Origin: Saccharofermentans sp.
Lineage (GTDB): Bacteria > Bacillota > Clostridia > Saccharofermentanales > Saccharofermentanaceae
Assembly: GCA_024691325.1 (NCBI GenBank)
Contig: JAILNR010000041.1
Coordinates: 22,292 to 86,291, forward strand
Length of the DNA: 64,000 nucleotides
Direction: 5' to 3'
The notes below the pieces were generated by a model. That model made no database searches, was not told the origin of the DNA, and was given only the letters and a program-made list of their open reading frames with translations. This document shows positions 50,396-59,496 of this stretch, piece after piece. The position numbers were made by a program, and so were the translations under genes. Each line of letters starts with the position of its first letter. The stretch's first letter is position 1.

Positions 50396-53300
50396 ATGTA
50401 TAAGAAAGTCAGAAGTGACATGAATTTCGTGGAAAGAGAGAAGGCAGTTCTCGATTTCTGGAAGGAAAATGACATCTACAGAAGATCATTGAAGCCCGCC
50501 CGTGACGGTGCTCCTACTTTTACCCTTTATGACGGACCTCCGACAGCGAACGGAAAGCCCCATATCGGTCATATCAAGACACGTGTCATTAAAGACGTAA
50601 TACCGAGATATCACTCCATGAAGGGAGAGGCAGTATCATTCAAGGCAGGTTGGGATACACACGGTCTGCCTGTTGAGCTTGAGGTTGAGAAGTCTTTGGG
50701 CATCAACGGAAAGCCTCAGATTGAAAACTACGGTGTTGAGCCGTTTATCAAGAAGTGTAAGGAATCCGTCTGGACCTATAAGGACCAGTGGGAGCACATG
50801 TCTGACCGTGTAGGTTTCTGGGCTGACATGGAAAATCCCTATGTTACTTACGACAATAACTACATCGAGTCCGAGTGGTGGGCTCTTAAGACCATGTGGG
50901 AGAAGGATCTGCTTTACAAAGGCCACAAGATCGTTCCTTACTGCCCCAGATGCGGAACTGCTTTGTCGTCTCACGAGGTTGCACAGGGCTATAAGACCGT
51001 TAAGGAGAGATCTGCTGTCGTAAGATTCAAGGTAGTAGGTGAAGATGCATACTTCCTCGCCTGGACAACGACACCTTGGACACTTCCTTCCAACGTGGCA
51101 TTGTGCCTTAATCCTGATTCCGAATATGCGAAGGTAAAGGCAAACGACGGTTACACATACTACATGGCTGTTGCTTTGCTCGATACAGTTCTCGGCAAGC
51201 TTGCAACAGATGATCAGAAGGCTTACGAGATCTTAGAGAAGTACAAGGGTACTGATCTCAAGGGTAAGGCTTACGAGCCTCTGTTTGAGTGCTCCGGTAA
51301 GGAGGCAGCTAACCAGAAGAAGAAGGCTCACTACGCTGTTTGCGATAACTACGTAACAATGGAAGACGGTACCGGTATCGTTCACATTGCTCCTGCGTTC
51401 GGTGAAGACGACGCAAGAGTAGGTCGTGAGAACGATCTTCCTATGATCCAGTTCGTTGACACAAGAGGAAACATGACCGAGGAGACTCCTTTCGCAGGGC
51501 TTTTCGTAAAGGATGCAGATCCTGAGGTGTTAAAGGATCTCGAGGCAAGAGGACAGTTGTTCTCAGCACCCAAGTTTGAGCATGAGTATCCTTTCTGTTG
51601 GAGATGCGATACTCCTCTTATCTACTTTGCAAGAAGCACATGGTTCATCGCGATGAGCAAGAAGAGAGATGAGCTTCTGGCTTCCAACAACATGGTCAAC
51701 TGGTATCCCGAGACAATAAGAGACGGCCGTATGGGCGACTTCTTAAGAAATGTAATCGACTGGGGTATTTCACGTGAAAGATACTGGGGTACTCCGCTTC
51801 CTGTATGGGAGTGTGAGTGCGGACACCGCCACTGCATCGGTTCCATCGAGGAATTGAAGTCAATGAGTGACGATTGCCCGGATGATATCGAGCTTCATAA
51901 GCCTTATGTTGATAACGTACACATCAAGTGCCCTGAGTGCGGCGGCAAGATGACACGTGTTCCTGAGGTTATCGATTGCTGGTTCGATTCAGGTTCCATG
52001 CCTTTTGCCCAGTATCACTATCCTTTTGAGAACAAGGAATACTTCGAGTCTCACTATCCTTGTGACTTCATCTCTGAAGCATTGGATCAGACCAGAGGCT
52101 GGTTCTATTCACTTCTTGCTATAAGCACAGTATTGTTCGGTAGAAGTCCTTTCAAGAACTGTATCGTTATGGGTCTTGTTCAGGATAAGGACGGAAAGAA
52201 GATGAGTAAGCATCTCGGCAATGTTGTCGATCCGTGGGATATCCTCAACAAGCAGGGTGCCGATGCCGCAAGATGGTATTTCTACAGCGCTAATCAGCCC
52301 TGGCTGCCTTCAAGATTCTCTGATGATGCAGTAAATGACGGTATCAAGAAGTTCATCGGCACATACTGGAACACATATTCATTCTATGTAATGTATGCGG
52401 ATATCGATGAGTTTGATCCTAATAAGTACACACTCGATACTGCTAACCTCAATGTTATGGATAAGTGGGTTCTTTCTAAGCTCAATACGCTCGTTAAGAA
52501 TGTAACAGCCAAGATGGATGCTTACGATATATCCTCTGCGGCCAGAATGATCCAGGATTTTACCGAGGAGCTTTCAAACTGGTATGTAAGACTTAACAGA
52601 GAGCGTTTCTGGGCAGGAGAGATGGATAAGGACAAGACCGATGCGTTCATGACTCTTTATACGGCTCTTGAGACTTTAACAAGACTTGCTGCTCCGTTTG
52701 TTCCTTTCGTAACCGAGCAGGTATATCAGAATATCGTTCGCTCTGTAAATGCAGATGCTCCCGATTCAGTACATCTTGCTTCTTATCCCGTCGCTGATGA
52801 GTCTCTCATTAATTCTGAGATTGAGAAGGAGATGGATCTTGCCGCACAGGTTGTTGCTTTGGGCCGTGCAGCACGTAATGCTTCAGCTATCAAGAACAGA
52901 CAGCCTCTTTCAGATGTTTATGTTGTTGCAGATACAGCACTTACAAAGGAGTATCAGCAGATCGTATTAAGCGAACTTAACATCAGAAATTACGAGGCTT
53001 TGACTGATGCTTCTTCCTTAATGGATTTCAAGTTCAAGCCTCAGCTTAGAACTTGCGGAAGAAAGTTCGGCAAGCTTTTGAATGCAGCAAAGGATGTTAT
53101 CGCAGCTCTTCCCGGAAAAGAGACTATGAAGGCTCTTGATGAGGGTAAGACAGTAACGGTAACTGTTGAAGGGGAGAACTTCGAGATGGAGAAGGACGAT
53201 TTCATCGTTGAGACTGTTCAGCCCGAGGGCCTTTCCACACAGGAGTACAACGGAATAATCGTTTCCATCAACACCACTTTAACAGATGAACTCATTACAG

Positions 53301-53545
53301 ATGGTTTTGTACGTGAGATGATCTCCAAAATCCAGACACAGCGTAAGGAAGCAGGCCTGGAGGTTGTTGACAGGATCGTTCTTTCTTATGAGGGTAATGA
53401 CAAGCTTGCATCTATCATAGAGAGCAAGAAGGAATTCATTGCTTCTGAAGTCCTTGCTACTGATATAGTTCCCGGTAACGACGGCTTTAAGAAGGAATGG
53501 GATGTTAACGGGGAGAATATTACATTCTATGTAAAGAAGGCATAA
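50396..53545 (+). CDS. ileS: Isoleucyl-tRNA synthetase, type 2
   Basis: This class I synthetase charges tRNA-Ile. It is 1049 aa, the size of the eukaryote-like IleS2 class rather than the roughly 930-aa IleS1. HIGH is at 56-59 in the GPPTANGKPHIGH context, and the KMSKS motif reads KMSKH (602-606). An editing domain (about 190-400), zinc-binding cysteines (CPECGG near 520) and the C-terminal anticodon-binding region are present. IleS2 enzymes are typically insensitive to mupirocin. AAGGAG precedes the ATG. The 32-base upstream gap has no T-box leader. Confidence 0.95.
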   Translation: MYKKVRSDMNFVEREKAVLDFWKENDIYRRSLKPARDGAPTFTLYDGPPTANGKPHIGHIKTRVIKDVIPRYHSMKGEAVSFKAGWDTHGLPVELEVEKSLGINGKPQIENYGVEPFIKKCKESVWTYKDQWEHMSDRVGFWADMENPYVTYDNNYIESEWWALKTMWEKDLLYKGHKIVPYCPRCGTALSSHEVAQGYKTVKERSAVVRFKVVGEDAYFLAWTTTPWTLPSNVALCLNPDSEYAKVKANDGYTYYMAVALLDTVLGKLATDDQKAYEILEKYKGTDLKGKAYEPLFECSGKEAANQKKKAHYAVCDNYVTMEDGTGIVHIAPAFGEDDARVGRENDLPMIQFVDTRGNMTEETPFAGLFVKDADPEVLKDLEARGQLFSAPKFEHEYPFCWRCDTPLIYFARSTWFIAMSKKRDELLASNNMVNWYPETIRDGRMGDFLRNVIDWGISRERYWGTPLPVWECECGHRHCIGSIEELKSMSDDCPDDIELHKPYVDNVHIKCPECGGKMTRVPEVIDCWFDSGSMPFAQYHYPFENKEYFESHYPCDFISEALDQTRGWFYSLLAISTVLFGRSPFKNCIVMGLVQDKDGKKMSKHLGNVVDPWDILNKQGADAARWYFYSANQPWLPSRFSDDAVNDGIKKFIGTYWNTYSFYVMYADIDEFDPNKYTLDTANLNVMDKWVLSKLNTLVKNVTAKMDAYDISSAARMIQDFTEELSNWYVRLNRERFWAGEMDKDKTDAFMTLYTALETLTRLAAPFVPFVTEQVYQNIVRSVNADAPDSVHLASYPVADESLINSEIEKEMDLAAQVVALGRAARNASAIKNRQPLSDVYVVADTALTKEYQQIVLSELNIRNYEALTDASSLMDFKFKPQLRTCGRKFGKLLNAAKDVIAALPGKETMKALDEGKTVTVTVEGENFEMEKDDFIVETVQPEGLSTQEYNGIIVSINTTLTDELITDGFVREMISKIQTQRKEAGLEVVDRIVLSYEGNDKLASIIESKKEFIASEVLATDIVPGNDGFKKEWDVNGENITFYVKKA

Positions 53546-53551
53546 TCTTAT

Positions 53552-54328
53552 ATGTTGATCGAACTTTTAAGACATGGTAGTGAATACAGCGTAAAAGAAG
53601 TCTGCCTGATGGTAGTCATGATGCTGATTGCACTTACTCTGTCCTTCGGTTTCCATGAGTTTATGCATGCCAAAGTTGCCGACTGGTTAGGAGATGATAC
53701 CCCGAGACTTTTGGGAAGGGTAACTCTTAATCCTTTGGCACACCTTGATCCCACCGGTACGGTTCTTCTTTTGCTCGTAGGATTCGGATGGGGTAAACCC
53801 GTTATGTATAACCCCAATAATCTGAGGCGTTTCAAAAGCAAAAGATTAATGAGGATCATGGTAAGTATTGCAGGTGTTACAGGAAACTTTATCCTGTCTT
53901 TTGTATCAATGATCATCATAGCAATTGTGATGAGAGTTACGGGATTTGCCACATCTGTTCCTCTCATCAATGCTCCCGCATATGTATATGCCGGTATCAG
54001 CGGTGAGGGCGGTGTTCCTTTTGTTCCTGCCATAATCTGCTATATCCTGTATTACATTTTCTCTTTCTCTATGAGCCTTATGGCATTTAATCTTATACCG
54101 ATTCCTCCGCTTGACGGATTCCATATCCTTGAGGAACTGTTGTCTTATAAGATCACTACATCACAGGGATTTAAGAACTATGTTCAGTATGGGCCTATGG
54201 TCCTCTTCGGACTTATAATCATAGGCAATTTCACCAATGTTGACATATTATCAACGATAATGAGCATTATTCAGTTACCGGCACACCTCATTATCAGTAT
54301 TGCCGTAAGCTGGATAGGTATGGTGTAG
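53552..54328 (+). CDS. Site-2 protease family (M50) zinc metalloprotease
   Basis: This 258-aa intramembrane protease has five or six helices. The zinc motif is HEFMH (about 32-36) in a hydrophobic helix, and the third ligand is in the PPLDGFHIL segment (about 183-191, the NPDG-type motif). It lacks a PDZ domain, so it belongs to the compact group found before scpA in many Firmicutes rather than to RseP. It follows ileS by 6 bases and is 2 bases ahead of scpA. Its substrate is unknown. Confidence 0.9.
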   Translation: MLIELLRHGSEYSVKEVCLMVVMMLIALTLSFGFHEFMHAKVADWLGDDTPRLLGRVTLNPLAHLDPTGTVLLLLVGFGWGKPVMYNPNNLRRFKSKRLMRIMVSIAGVTGNFILSFVSMIIIAIVMRVTGFATSVPLINAPAYVYAGISGEGGVPFVPAIICYILYYIFSFSMSLMAFNLIPIPPLDGFHILEELLSYKITTSQGFKNYVQYGPMVLFGLIIIGNFTNVDILSTIMSIIQLPAHLIISIAVSWIGMV

Positions 54329-54330
54329 GC

Positions 54331-55113
54331 ATGAGTGAAGCCGTGGCACAACCTAATCTTCAGATCCGCGAGTTTGAAGGTCCCCTGGACCTTCTTTATT
54401 CGTTAATAGTAAAGAACGATATTGATATCTTTGATATACCGATCTCCGAGATTACGGAAAAGTACATGGAATATCTTGAGCATATGAAGAAGCTCGACAT
54501 GGAGATCGCATCCGAGTTTATCGTAATGGCCGCGACGCTTATTCACATTAAGTCCAGGATAATGCTTCCTTCAAAGCAGGATCTGCAGGGTGGTGATAAG
54601 GAAGAGGATCCCAGAGAAGAACTCGTTATCTCGCTTTTGCGTTACAGAAGATGCAAGATGCTTGCGAAGGAACTTAAGAAAAGAAATGAGTCATACAGGG
54701 ACTGCGTCTACAGACTGCCTTCCACAGCAAAGGAGATGAACGTTAATATCGTATATCCTCCGCAGGAGTTTGTACCCGAGGAGTTCTCTGTTGCCATTGA
54801 TAATATCTGCAAGAGAAATGAAGTAAGATTTGCTGATATCTCAACAAAGATAACGCATATCCTTAAGAGAGATAAACTCTCTGTAAGGGAGAGAATGAAG
54901 AGTGTATGGCTTAAGATCGCTGGAAGAGGAAAGATGTTCTTCCACGAGTTGTTTGAGAAGGGAAAGGCTGATAAGACTGACAGGATAGTAAGTTTCCTCG
55001 CGGTGCTTGAACTTCTAAGAAGCAACAGGATAGACGCAACTCAGAAGAAACCGTTTGACGTTATACTCATAGAAGAAAAAGGCGAAGGAAATATTAATGG
55101 AGCAGAAGGATAA
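54331..55113 (+). CDS. scpA: Segregation and condensation protein A
   Basis: ScpA is the kleisin subunit of the bacterial SMC condensin and bridges SMC heads with ScpB. The 260-aa protein shows the N-terminal IREFEGPLDLLYSLI motif (about 12-26), the DIFDIPISEITEKYM segment and a C-terminal winged helix. Its 3' end overlaps scpB by 17 bases, the usual arrangement. Confidence 0.95.
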   Translation: MSEAVAQPNLQIREFEGPLDLLYSLIVKNDIDIFDIPISEITEKYMEYLEHMKKLDMEIASEFIVMAATLIHIKSRIMLPSKQDLQGGDKEEDPREELVISLLRYRRCKMLAKELKKRNESYRDCVYRLPSTAKEMNVNIVYPPQEFVPEEFSVAIDNICKRNEVRFADISTKITHILKRDKLSVRERMKSVWLKIAGRGKMFFHELFEKGKADKTDRIVSFLAVLELLRSNRIDATQKKPFDVILIEEKGEGNINGAEG

Positions 55114-55777
55114 TTTTGAATTAACATATCAGGAATTGTCTCCTGCGTGCGAGGCTATTCTGTTTGCATCCGGTGATCCTGTTTCACAGGACAGACTTGC
55201 CGAGATTTTAAATGTTGATGTTAAGACTGTTGATGAAGTCATGGCGAAGGTAATCTCGGATTATGAGAACAACCCCTGGGGCGGACTTCTCGTAAGAAAG
55301 ATTGAGAAGTCTTATGTTATGTCAACCAAGCCCGGTATGATGAAGGTGTTGGAGAGAATGTTCTCGCCTAAGATGCATCCGCCGCTGTCGCAGGCTTCAT
55401 ATGAGACGCTTGCAGTTATTGCTTATAACCAGCCCGTTACACGTGCACAGGTGGAAGCCGTCAGAGGTGTATCATCAGATTCGATCATCTCCAGACTGAT
55501 CGACAGGGGCTGGATCGAGGAATGCGGTAATCTCGATGCTCCGGGAAGACCTTCGTTGTTCAGGACAACGAAGCAGTTCCTTATGGAATTCGGCATATCT
55601 TCTGTTGATGAACTTCCTTCGATGGAGCTTATGTCGTACCAGACTATCAGAGATCTTGAGGAGTCTTTGCAGAAGGCTGCGGGCAGTGATGACGGACAGA
55701 TAACCATTGAGAATTATATGGAAGCCACAGAAGCCGCTTTAAAAGAAGGTGAGATGGAAGATGGAGAGCATAATTGA
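55097..55777 (+). CDS. scpB: Segregation and condensation protein B
   Basis: ScpB dimerises and binds ScpA in the SMC-ScpAB complex. The 226-aa protein has two winged-helix domains (about 14-90 and 95-165) with the conserved LSQASYETLAVIAYNQPVTR segment and DAPGRPSLFRTT. A mixed acidic C-terminal tail extends to residue 226. It overlaps scpA upstream and the RpiR-family gene downstream. Confidence 0.95.
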   Translation: MEQKDNFELTYQELSPACEAILFASGDPVSQDRLAEILNVDVKTVDEVMAKVISDYENNPWGGLLVRKIEKSYVMSTKPGMMKVLERMFSPKMHPPLSQASYETLAVIAYNQPVTRAQVEAVRGVSSDSIISRLIDRGWIEECGNLDAPGRPSLFRTTKQFLMEFGISSVDELPSMELMSYQTIRDLEESLQKAAGSDDGQITIENYMEATEAALKEGEMEDGEHN

Positions 55778-56654
55778 GCTTATAACCGAGCAGATGCCTC
55801 AGATGAGTAAGGGGCATAAGGCAATTGCTTCTTATATCATTGAAAGTTATGACAAGGCCGCGTATATGACTGCGGCCAAGCTCGGAGAAGAGACCGGTGT
55901 ATCGGAATCGACCGTAGTCAGATTTACAACGGAATTAGGTTTTGAAGGATATCCGCATTTCCAGGCTTCACTTAAGGAAGAGCTTAAATCCAAGCTGACT
56001 TCCGTTCAAAGACTGAATTATACGGAGAGGTTTGATGATGATCAGACAGCCGTAAGGGATATCATGAAAAGTGATATGGAGAACCTTAAGGAGACCATAG
56101 CCAATCTTGATGATGAGGCCATGGCGAAGGCGGTAGATGCTATCCTTAAGGCCCGTAAGATCTATATCATGGGACTTCGCTCGAGTGCACCACTGTCGGC
56201 GTTCATGCATTTTTATATGACACTGTTGTTCGATGATGTTGTCCACATTCATTCCAACAGTACCAACGAAGTGTTCGAGCAGATCATGCCTATTACCAAA
56301 GAGGACATCATGATAGGCATATCTTTCCCGAGATATTCACAAAGAACGATCAATTCCATGGAGTATGCCAAGAAGAAAGGCGCAACGGTACTTGCAATAA
56401 CAGACAAGGACAATACGCCTATGACTCAGAAAGCTGATATCAAGCTTTTCGCGAAGTCGAGCATGGCGTCTTTTGTTGACTCTCTCTCGGCTCCGCTCTC
56501 GCTTATCAATGCTCTTCTTGTAACACTCGGTATCCACAGAAGAGATCACATCAGAAGTTCGTTCGAATCGCTCGAGATCTTATGGTCTCAGTACGAAGTA
56601 TATAACGGCGGCAAGGACCGCGCAGACAGACCCCAGGAGGATACACAATCATGA
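55761..56654 (+). CDS. RpiR-family transcriptional regulator
   Basis: This 297-aa regulator has an N-terminal helix-turn-helix of RpiR type (about 1-80, with TGVSESTVVRFTTELGFEGYPHF) and a C-terminal SIS domain (about 120-260) that binds a phosphosugar. ATG 55761 is 7-8 bases after AAGGTGAG and is chosen over the GTG at 55749. It overlaps the end of scpB and the start of cmk, so it is embedded in a housekeeping operon rather than next to sugar genes. The ligand and targets are unknown. Confidence 0.9.
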   Translation: MESIIELITEQMPQMSKGHKAIASYIIESYDKAAYMTAAKLGEETGVSESTVVRFTTELGFEGYPHFQASLKEELKSKLTSVQRLNYTERFDDDQTAVRDIMKSDMENLKETIANLDDEAMAKAVDAILKARKIYIMGLRSSAPLSAFMHFYMTLLFDDVVHIHSNSTNEVFEQIMPITKEDIMIGISFPRYSQRTINSMEYAKKKGATVLAITDKDNTPMTQKADIKLFAKSSMASFVDSLSAPLSLINALLVTLGIHRRDHIRSSFESLEILWSQYEVYNGGKDRADRPQEDTQS

Positions 56655-57316
56655 GTAATGTTTATCAGATCGCTATCGACGGCCCTTCAGGGTCAGGAAA
56701 GTCAACACTCGCCAAGGGTGCTGCCGCTAAGCTCGGCATCATGTACCTTGATACTGGCGCCATGTACAGAACATGCGGCGTGTGCGCTTTGAAGACAGGT
56801 ATTGAACCCAAGGATGAGGATGCCGTTAAGAAGATGCTTGAGACTATGGATCTTAAGATCAAGTTCGAAGACGGCATTCAGCACATGATCTTAAACGGCG
56901 AAGATGTAACAGGACAGATAAGAACTCCTGAAGTATCAAGGGCAGCTTCCGACATAAGTTCTTTGCCTTTCGTAAGGACTGCTATGGTAGATATGCAAAG
57001 AAAGATCGCTGCCGACCAGAGTTTTGTTGTTGACGGCAGAGACATAGGCTCAGTAGTTCTTCCTAATGCCAAGTACAAGTTCTTCTTAACCGCTTCCCCT
57101 GAGGCCCGCGCGAAAAGAAGATTCCTCGAGCTTGAGCAGAAGGGAACACCTCAACCCCTCGATGAAGTCCTTAAGGATATCATCTGGAGAGATAAGCAGG
57201 ACTCCGAGAGAGCAGCTTCACCTCTTATCAAGGTTGATGATGCGGTTGAGATCGATACATCCGATATCGGAATAGAAGAGACTTTGGAAGTTCTTCTTAG
57301 CTATATAAAAGAATGA
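56651..57316 (+). CDS. cmk: Cytidylate kinase
   Basis: This 221-aa enzyme phosphorylates CMP and dCMP with ATP. The P-loop is GPSGSGKST (10-18), followed by YLDTGAMYR (32-40), the DGRDIGSVV motif and the LID-type arginines near RDKQDSERAASP. It overlaps the RpiR-type gene by 4 bases (ATGA) and the following ispH-S1 gene by 4 bases, the classic cmk-ispH order of Clostridia. Confidence 0.96.
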   Translation: MSNVYQIAIDGPSGSGKSTLAKGAAAKLGIMYLDTGAMYRTCGVCALKTGIEPKDEDAVKKMLETMDLKIKFEDGIQHMILNGEDVTGQIRTPEVSRAASDISSLPFVRTAMVDMQRKIAADQSFVVDGRDIGSVVLPNAKYKFFLTASPEARAKRRFLELEQKGTPQPLDEVLKDIIWRDKQDSERAASPLIKVDDAVEIDTSDIGIEETLEVLLSYIKE

Positions 57317-59367
57317 AAGTAATACGTGCCGAATCAGCCGGTTTCTGTTTTGGTGTAAAGAACGCCGTTCAGACCGCATATAAGATGGTGGACGACCGTA
57401 AAGACGGCGAGCGTCTTATTATGCTCGGAGAACTTACCCATAATGAGAAGGTAACGACCGAGCTTTTATCCAAGGGCTTCGAGATCATCGATTCTGCCGA
57501 GGATGTTCCTTCCGGAAGCAAGGTGATCATAAGAGCTCACGGAGTAACACCTAAGCAGAAGCAGATACTTGCCGCAAAAGGCGTAACGGTATTTGACTGC
57601 ACTTGTCCGTTTGTTCAGAAGATACATAAGATCGTAAGAGACAATGCCAATGAAGGTAAGAATATCATTCTTACCGGTATGCCGGGTCACCCGGAGGTTG
57701 AAGGCATAAGGGGAGAGGCTCCTGATTCTGTTACCGTTATAAGCTCTGCAGATGAGCTTTCAGGGATAGATTCAGACCTTGAGAATACTGTGCTTATCTC
57801 GCAGACGACATTCTCTACGGAAGCCTTTTCTGACATATGTGCAAATATCAAAAATAAAATTGCAAATAATCAGATTTTTGATACAATATGTAATACGACA
57901 GTCTGCAGGCAAAGGGAAGCTATGCGCATATCGCAGCAGGTAGATGTGATGCTTGTCATCGGGTCTTCCCACAGCTCGAATACGAAGAAGCTCTTTGAGA
58001 TTGCAGAAAGTCGCTGTTGTAGAACGTTTCTTGTAAGCGACAGCTCGGATGTCAGACGTCTTATTGATGAGGGTAAGATATCGGCGGACGATACCGTAGG
58101 AGTCACGGCAGGTGCATCTACACCGGAAGCAATTATTTTGGAGGTTGTTCAGGCAATGGACGAGAACGAGAAGGAAATTCTGGCGGATCAGGAACAGACT
58201 GATACAAATTTTGCGGAGTATGTTGAGAGTATTCCCCAGCTTAGAAGAAATGCTGTAGTGAAGGGAGAAATTACCTCGGCTGATTCCGATTATGTATACG
58301 TCGATATCCATGATAAGTCCGATGGAAAGATTGCCCTTCGCGAGTTCGCAGGTGACCCCGATTTCAACGTAGAAGAAGCGGTTGCAAACAAGCAGGAAGT
58401 TACAGTAGTCATCAAGAGTATCAAGAACACAGAGAACGGTAAGGAGATCATCCTTTCCAAGTCTGCTCTTGACTTCGAGAAGAATAAGCAGGAACTTCAG
58501 GAAGCATTTGAGAACAAGACACCCGTTAAGGCAACTATCACAGGTGCTGTTAAGGATGGTGTTATCGCAAGCTACGGCGGTATCGACATTTACATCCACA
58601 AGACTCAGATCAAGATGGGCGAGGTTAAGGACCTTGATGCACTTAAGGGTGAGCAGATCGAGCTCCTTATCACTAAGTTCGATACAGAGAAGCACAGATT
58701 AAGAGTATCCGGTTCACACCGTCAGATCCTTATCCAGGAAAGAAAGGCTAAGGAAGACGAGGTTTGGAACAATATCGAAGAGGGCAAGCACTATAAGGGT
58801 ATCGTAAGATCACTTCCCGCATTCGGTGCATTCGTCGATATCGGCGGAGTTGACGGACTTGTTCATATCACAGAGCTTTCATGGAAGAGAATTTCCAAGC
58901 CTTCCGATGTTCTTTCAATCGGACAGGAGATCGATGTATATGTTAAGTCCTTTGACAGAGAGACAAAGAAGATCTCTTTGGGTTACAAGAAGGAAGAGGA
59001 TGATCCTTTCTATAACATTGAGGAGAGAATCCCCGTTGGTGCTATCGTTAAGGGTACAGTCGTAAGAATCACAGACTTCGGTGCTTTCGTACAGCTCGAG
59101 CCTGATCTCGACGCACTCTGCCACGTATCCCAGATCTCTAATGTAAGACTTAAGAGCCCTGCTGATGTTCTTACTATCGGCCAGGAGGTTACTGCAAGAG
59201 TAACTAACATTAAGGCTTCTGAGAGAAAGATCTCCATCAGCATCAAGGACTATGAGCCTATCGATCCTGAAGAGGAAGATATCTACGCAGTTTCTGATTC
59301 TTCGGAAGAGGCTCCTGCTAATGAGCCTGCTAACGAGGCTGAAGCTGAGGCACCAGCTGAAGAGTAA
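57313..59367 (+). CDS. ispH: Fused IspH (HMBPP reductase) and ribosomal protein S1-like domains
   Basis: This 684-aa protein joins two functions. Residues 1-285 are IspH, the [4Fe-4S] reductase of the last MEP-pathway step to IPP and DMAPP, with iron-sulfur ligands Cys12, Cys98 (TCP) and Cys192 and substrate-binding His residues in LTHN, AHG and GHPEVEG. Residues about 305-630 are four S1 RNA-binding domains; the first two are divergent and the last two (AFGAFVDI, DFGAFVQL) are canonical. The acidic tail (640-684) is rich in Glu, Ala and Pro. The fusion is known in Clostridia, where it stands in for stand-alone RpsA. A perfect terminator follows. Confidence 0.94.
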   Translation: MKVIRAESAGFCFGVKNAVQTAYKMVDDRKDGERLIMLGELTHNEKVTTELLSKGFEIIDSAEDVPSGSKVIIRAHGVTPKQKQILAAKGVTVFDCTCPFVQKIHKIVRDNANEGKNIILTGMPGHPEVEGIRGEAPDSVTVISSADELSGIDSDLENTVLISQTTFSTEAFSDICANIKNKIANNQIFDTICNTTVCRQREAMRISQQVDVMLVIGSSHSSNTKKLFEIAESRCCRTFLVSDSSDVRRLIDEGKISADDTVGVTAGASTPEAIILEVVQAMDENEKEILADQEQTDTNFAEYVESIPQLRRNAVVKGEITSADSDYVYVDIHDKSDGKIALREFAGDPDFNVEEAVANKQEVTVVIKSIKNTENGKEIILSKSALDFEKNKQELQEAFENKTPVKATITGAVKDGVIASYGGIDIYIHKTQIKMGEVKDLDALKGEQIELLITKFDTEKHRLRVSGSHRQILIQERKAKEDEVWNNIEEGKHYKGIVRSLPAFGAFVDIGGVDGLVHITELSWKRISKPSDVLSIGQEIDVYVKSFDRETKKISLGYKKEEDDPFYNIEERIPVGAIVKGTVVRITDFGAFVQLEPDLDALCHVSQISNVRLKSPADVLTIGQEVTARVTNIKASERKISISIKDYEPIDPEEEDIYAVSDSSEEAPANEPANEAEAEAPAEE

Positions 59368-59390
59368 TCTATATATTCTGGATTTATTTG

Positions 59391-59419
59391 AAGGCCGTCT
59401 TGCAAAAGACGGCCTTTTT
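59391..59419 (+). terminator. Rho-independent terminator after ispH-S1
   Basis: AAGGCCGTCTT and AAGACGGCCTT form a perfect 11-bp stem with a GCAA tetraloop, followed by Ts. It is the strongest terminator in the window. Confidence 0.95.
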
Positions 59420-59484
59420 ATTTCAATTTGTTTACACTAAGGTTTCAAAAGCGCTGATTACGGCTAATTATCGCGAAAAGCAAT

Positions 59485-59490
59485 TATAAT
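59485..59490 (+). promoter_or_regulatory. -10 element predicting a leaderless NlpC/P60 mRNA
   Basis: Consensus TATAAT ends exactly 6 bases before the ATG at 59497. No Shine-Dalgarno sequence is present and the -35 region is weak. The stretch 59420-59484 otherwise shows no gene or clear motif. Confidence 0.5.
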
Positions 59491-59496
59491 AGTCGT

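Noticed and set aside
57772..58695. Long antisense open frame (307 codons) opposite ispH-S1
   Set aside because: It is the mirror of a strongly recognised fusion gene, has no ribosome site, and its translation is Leu/Ile/Cys-rich shadow sequence without domains.
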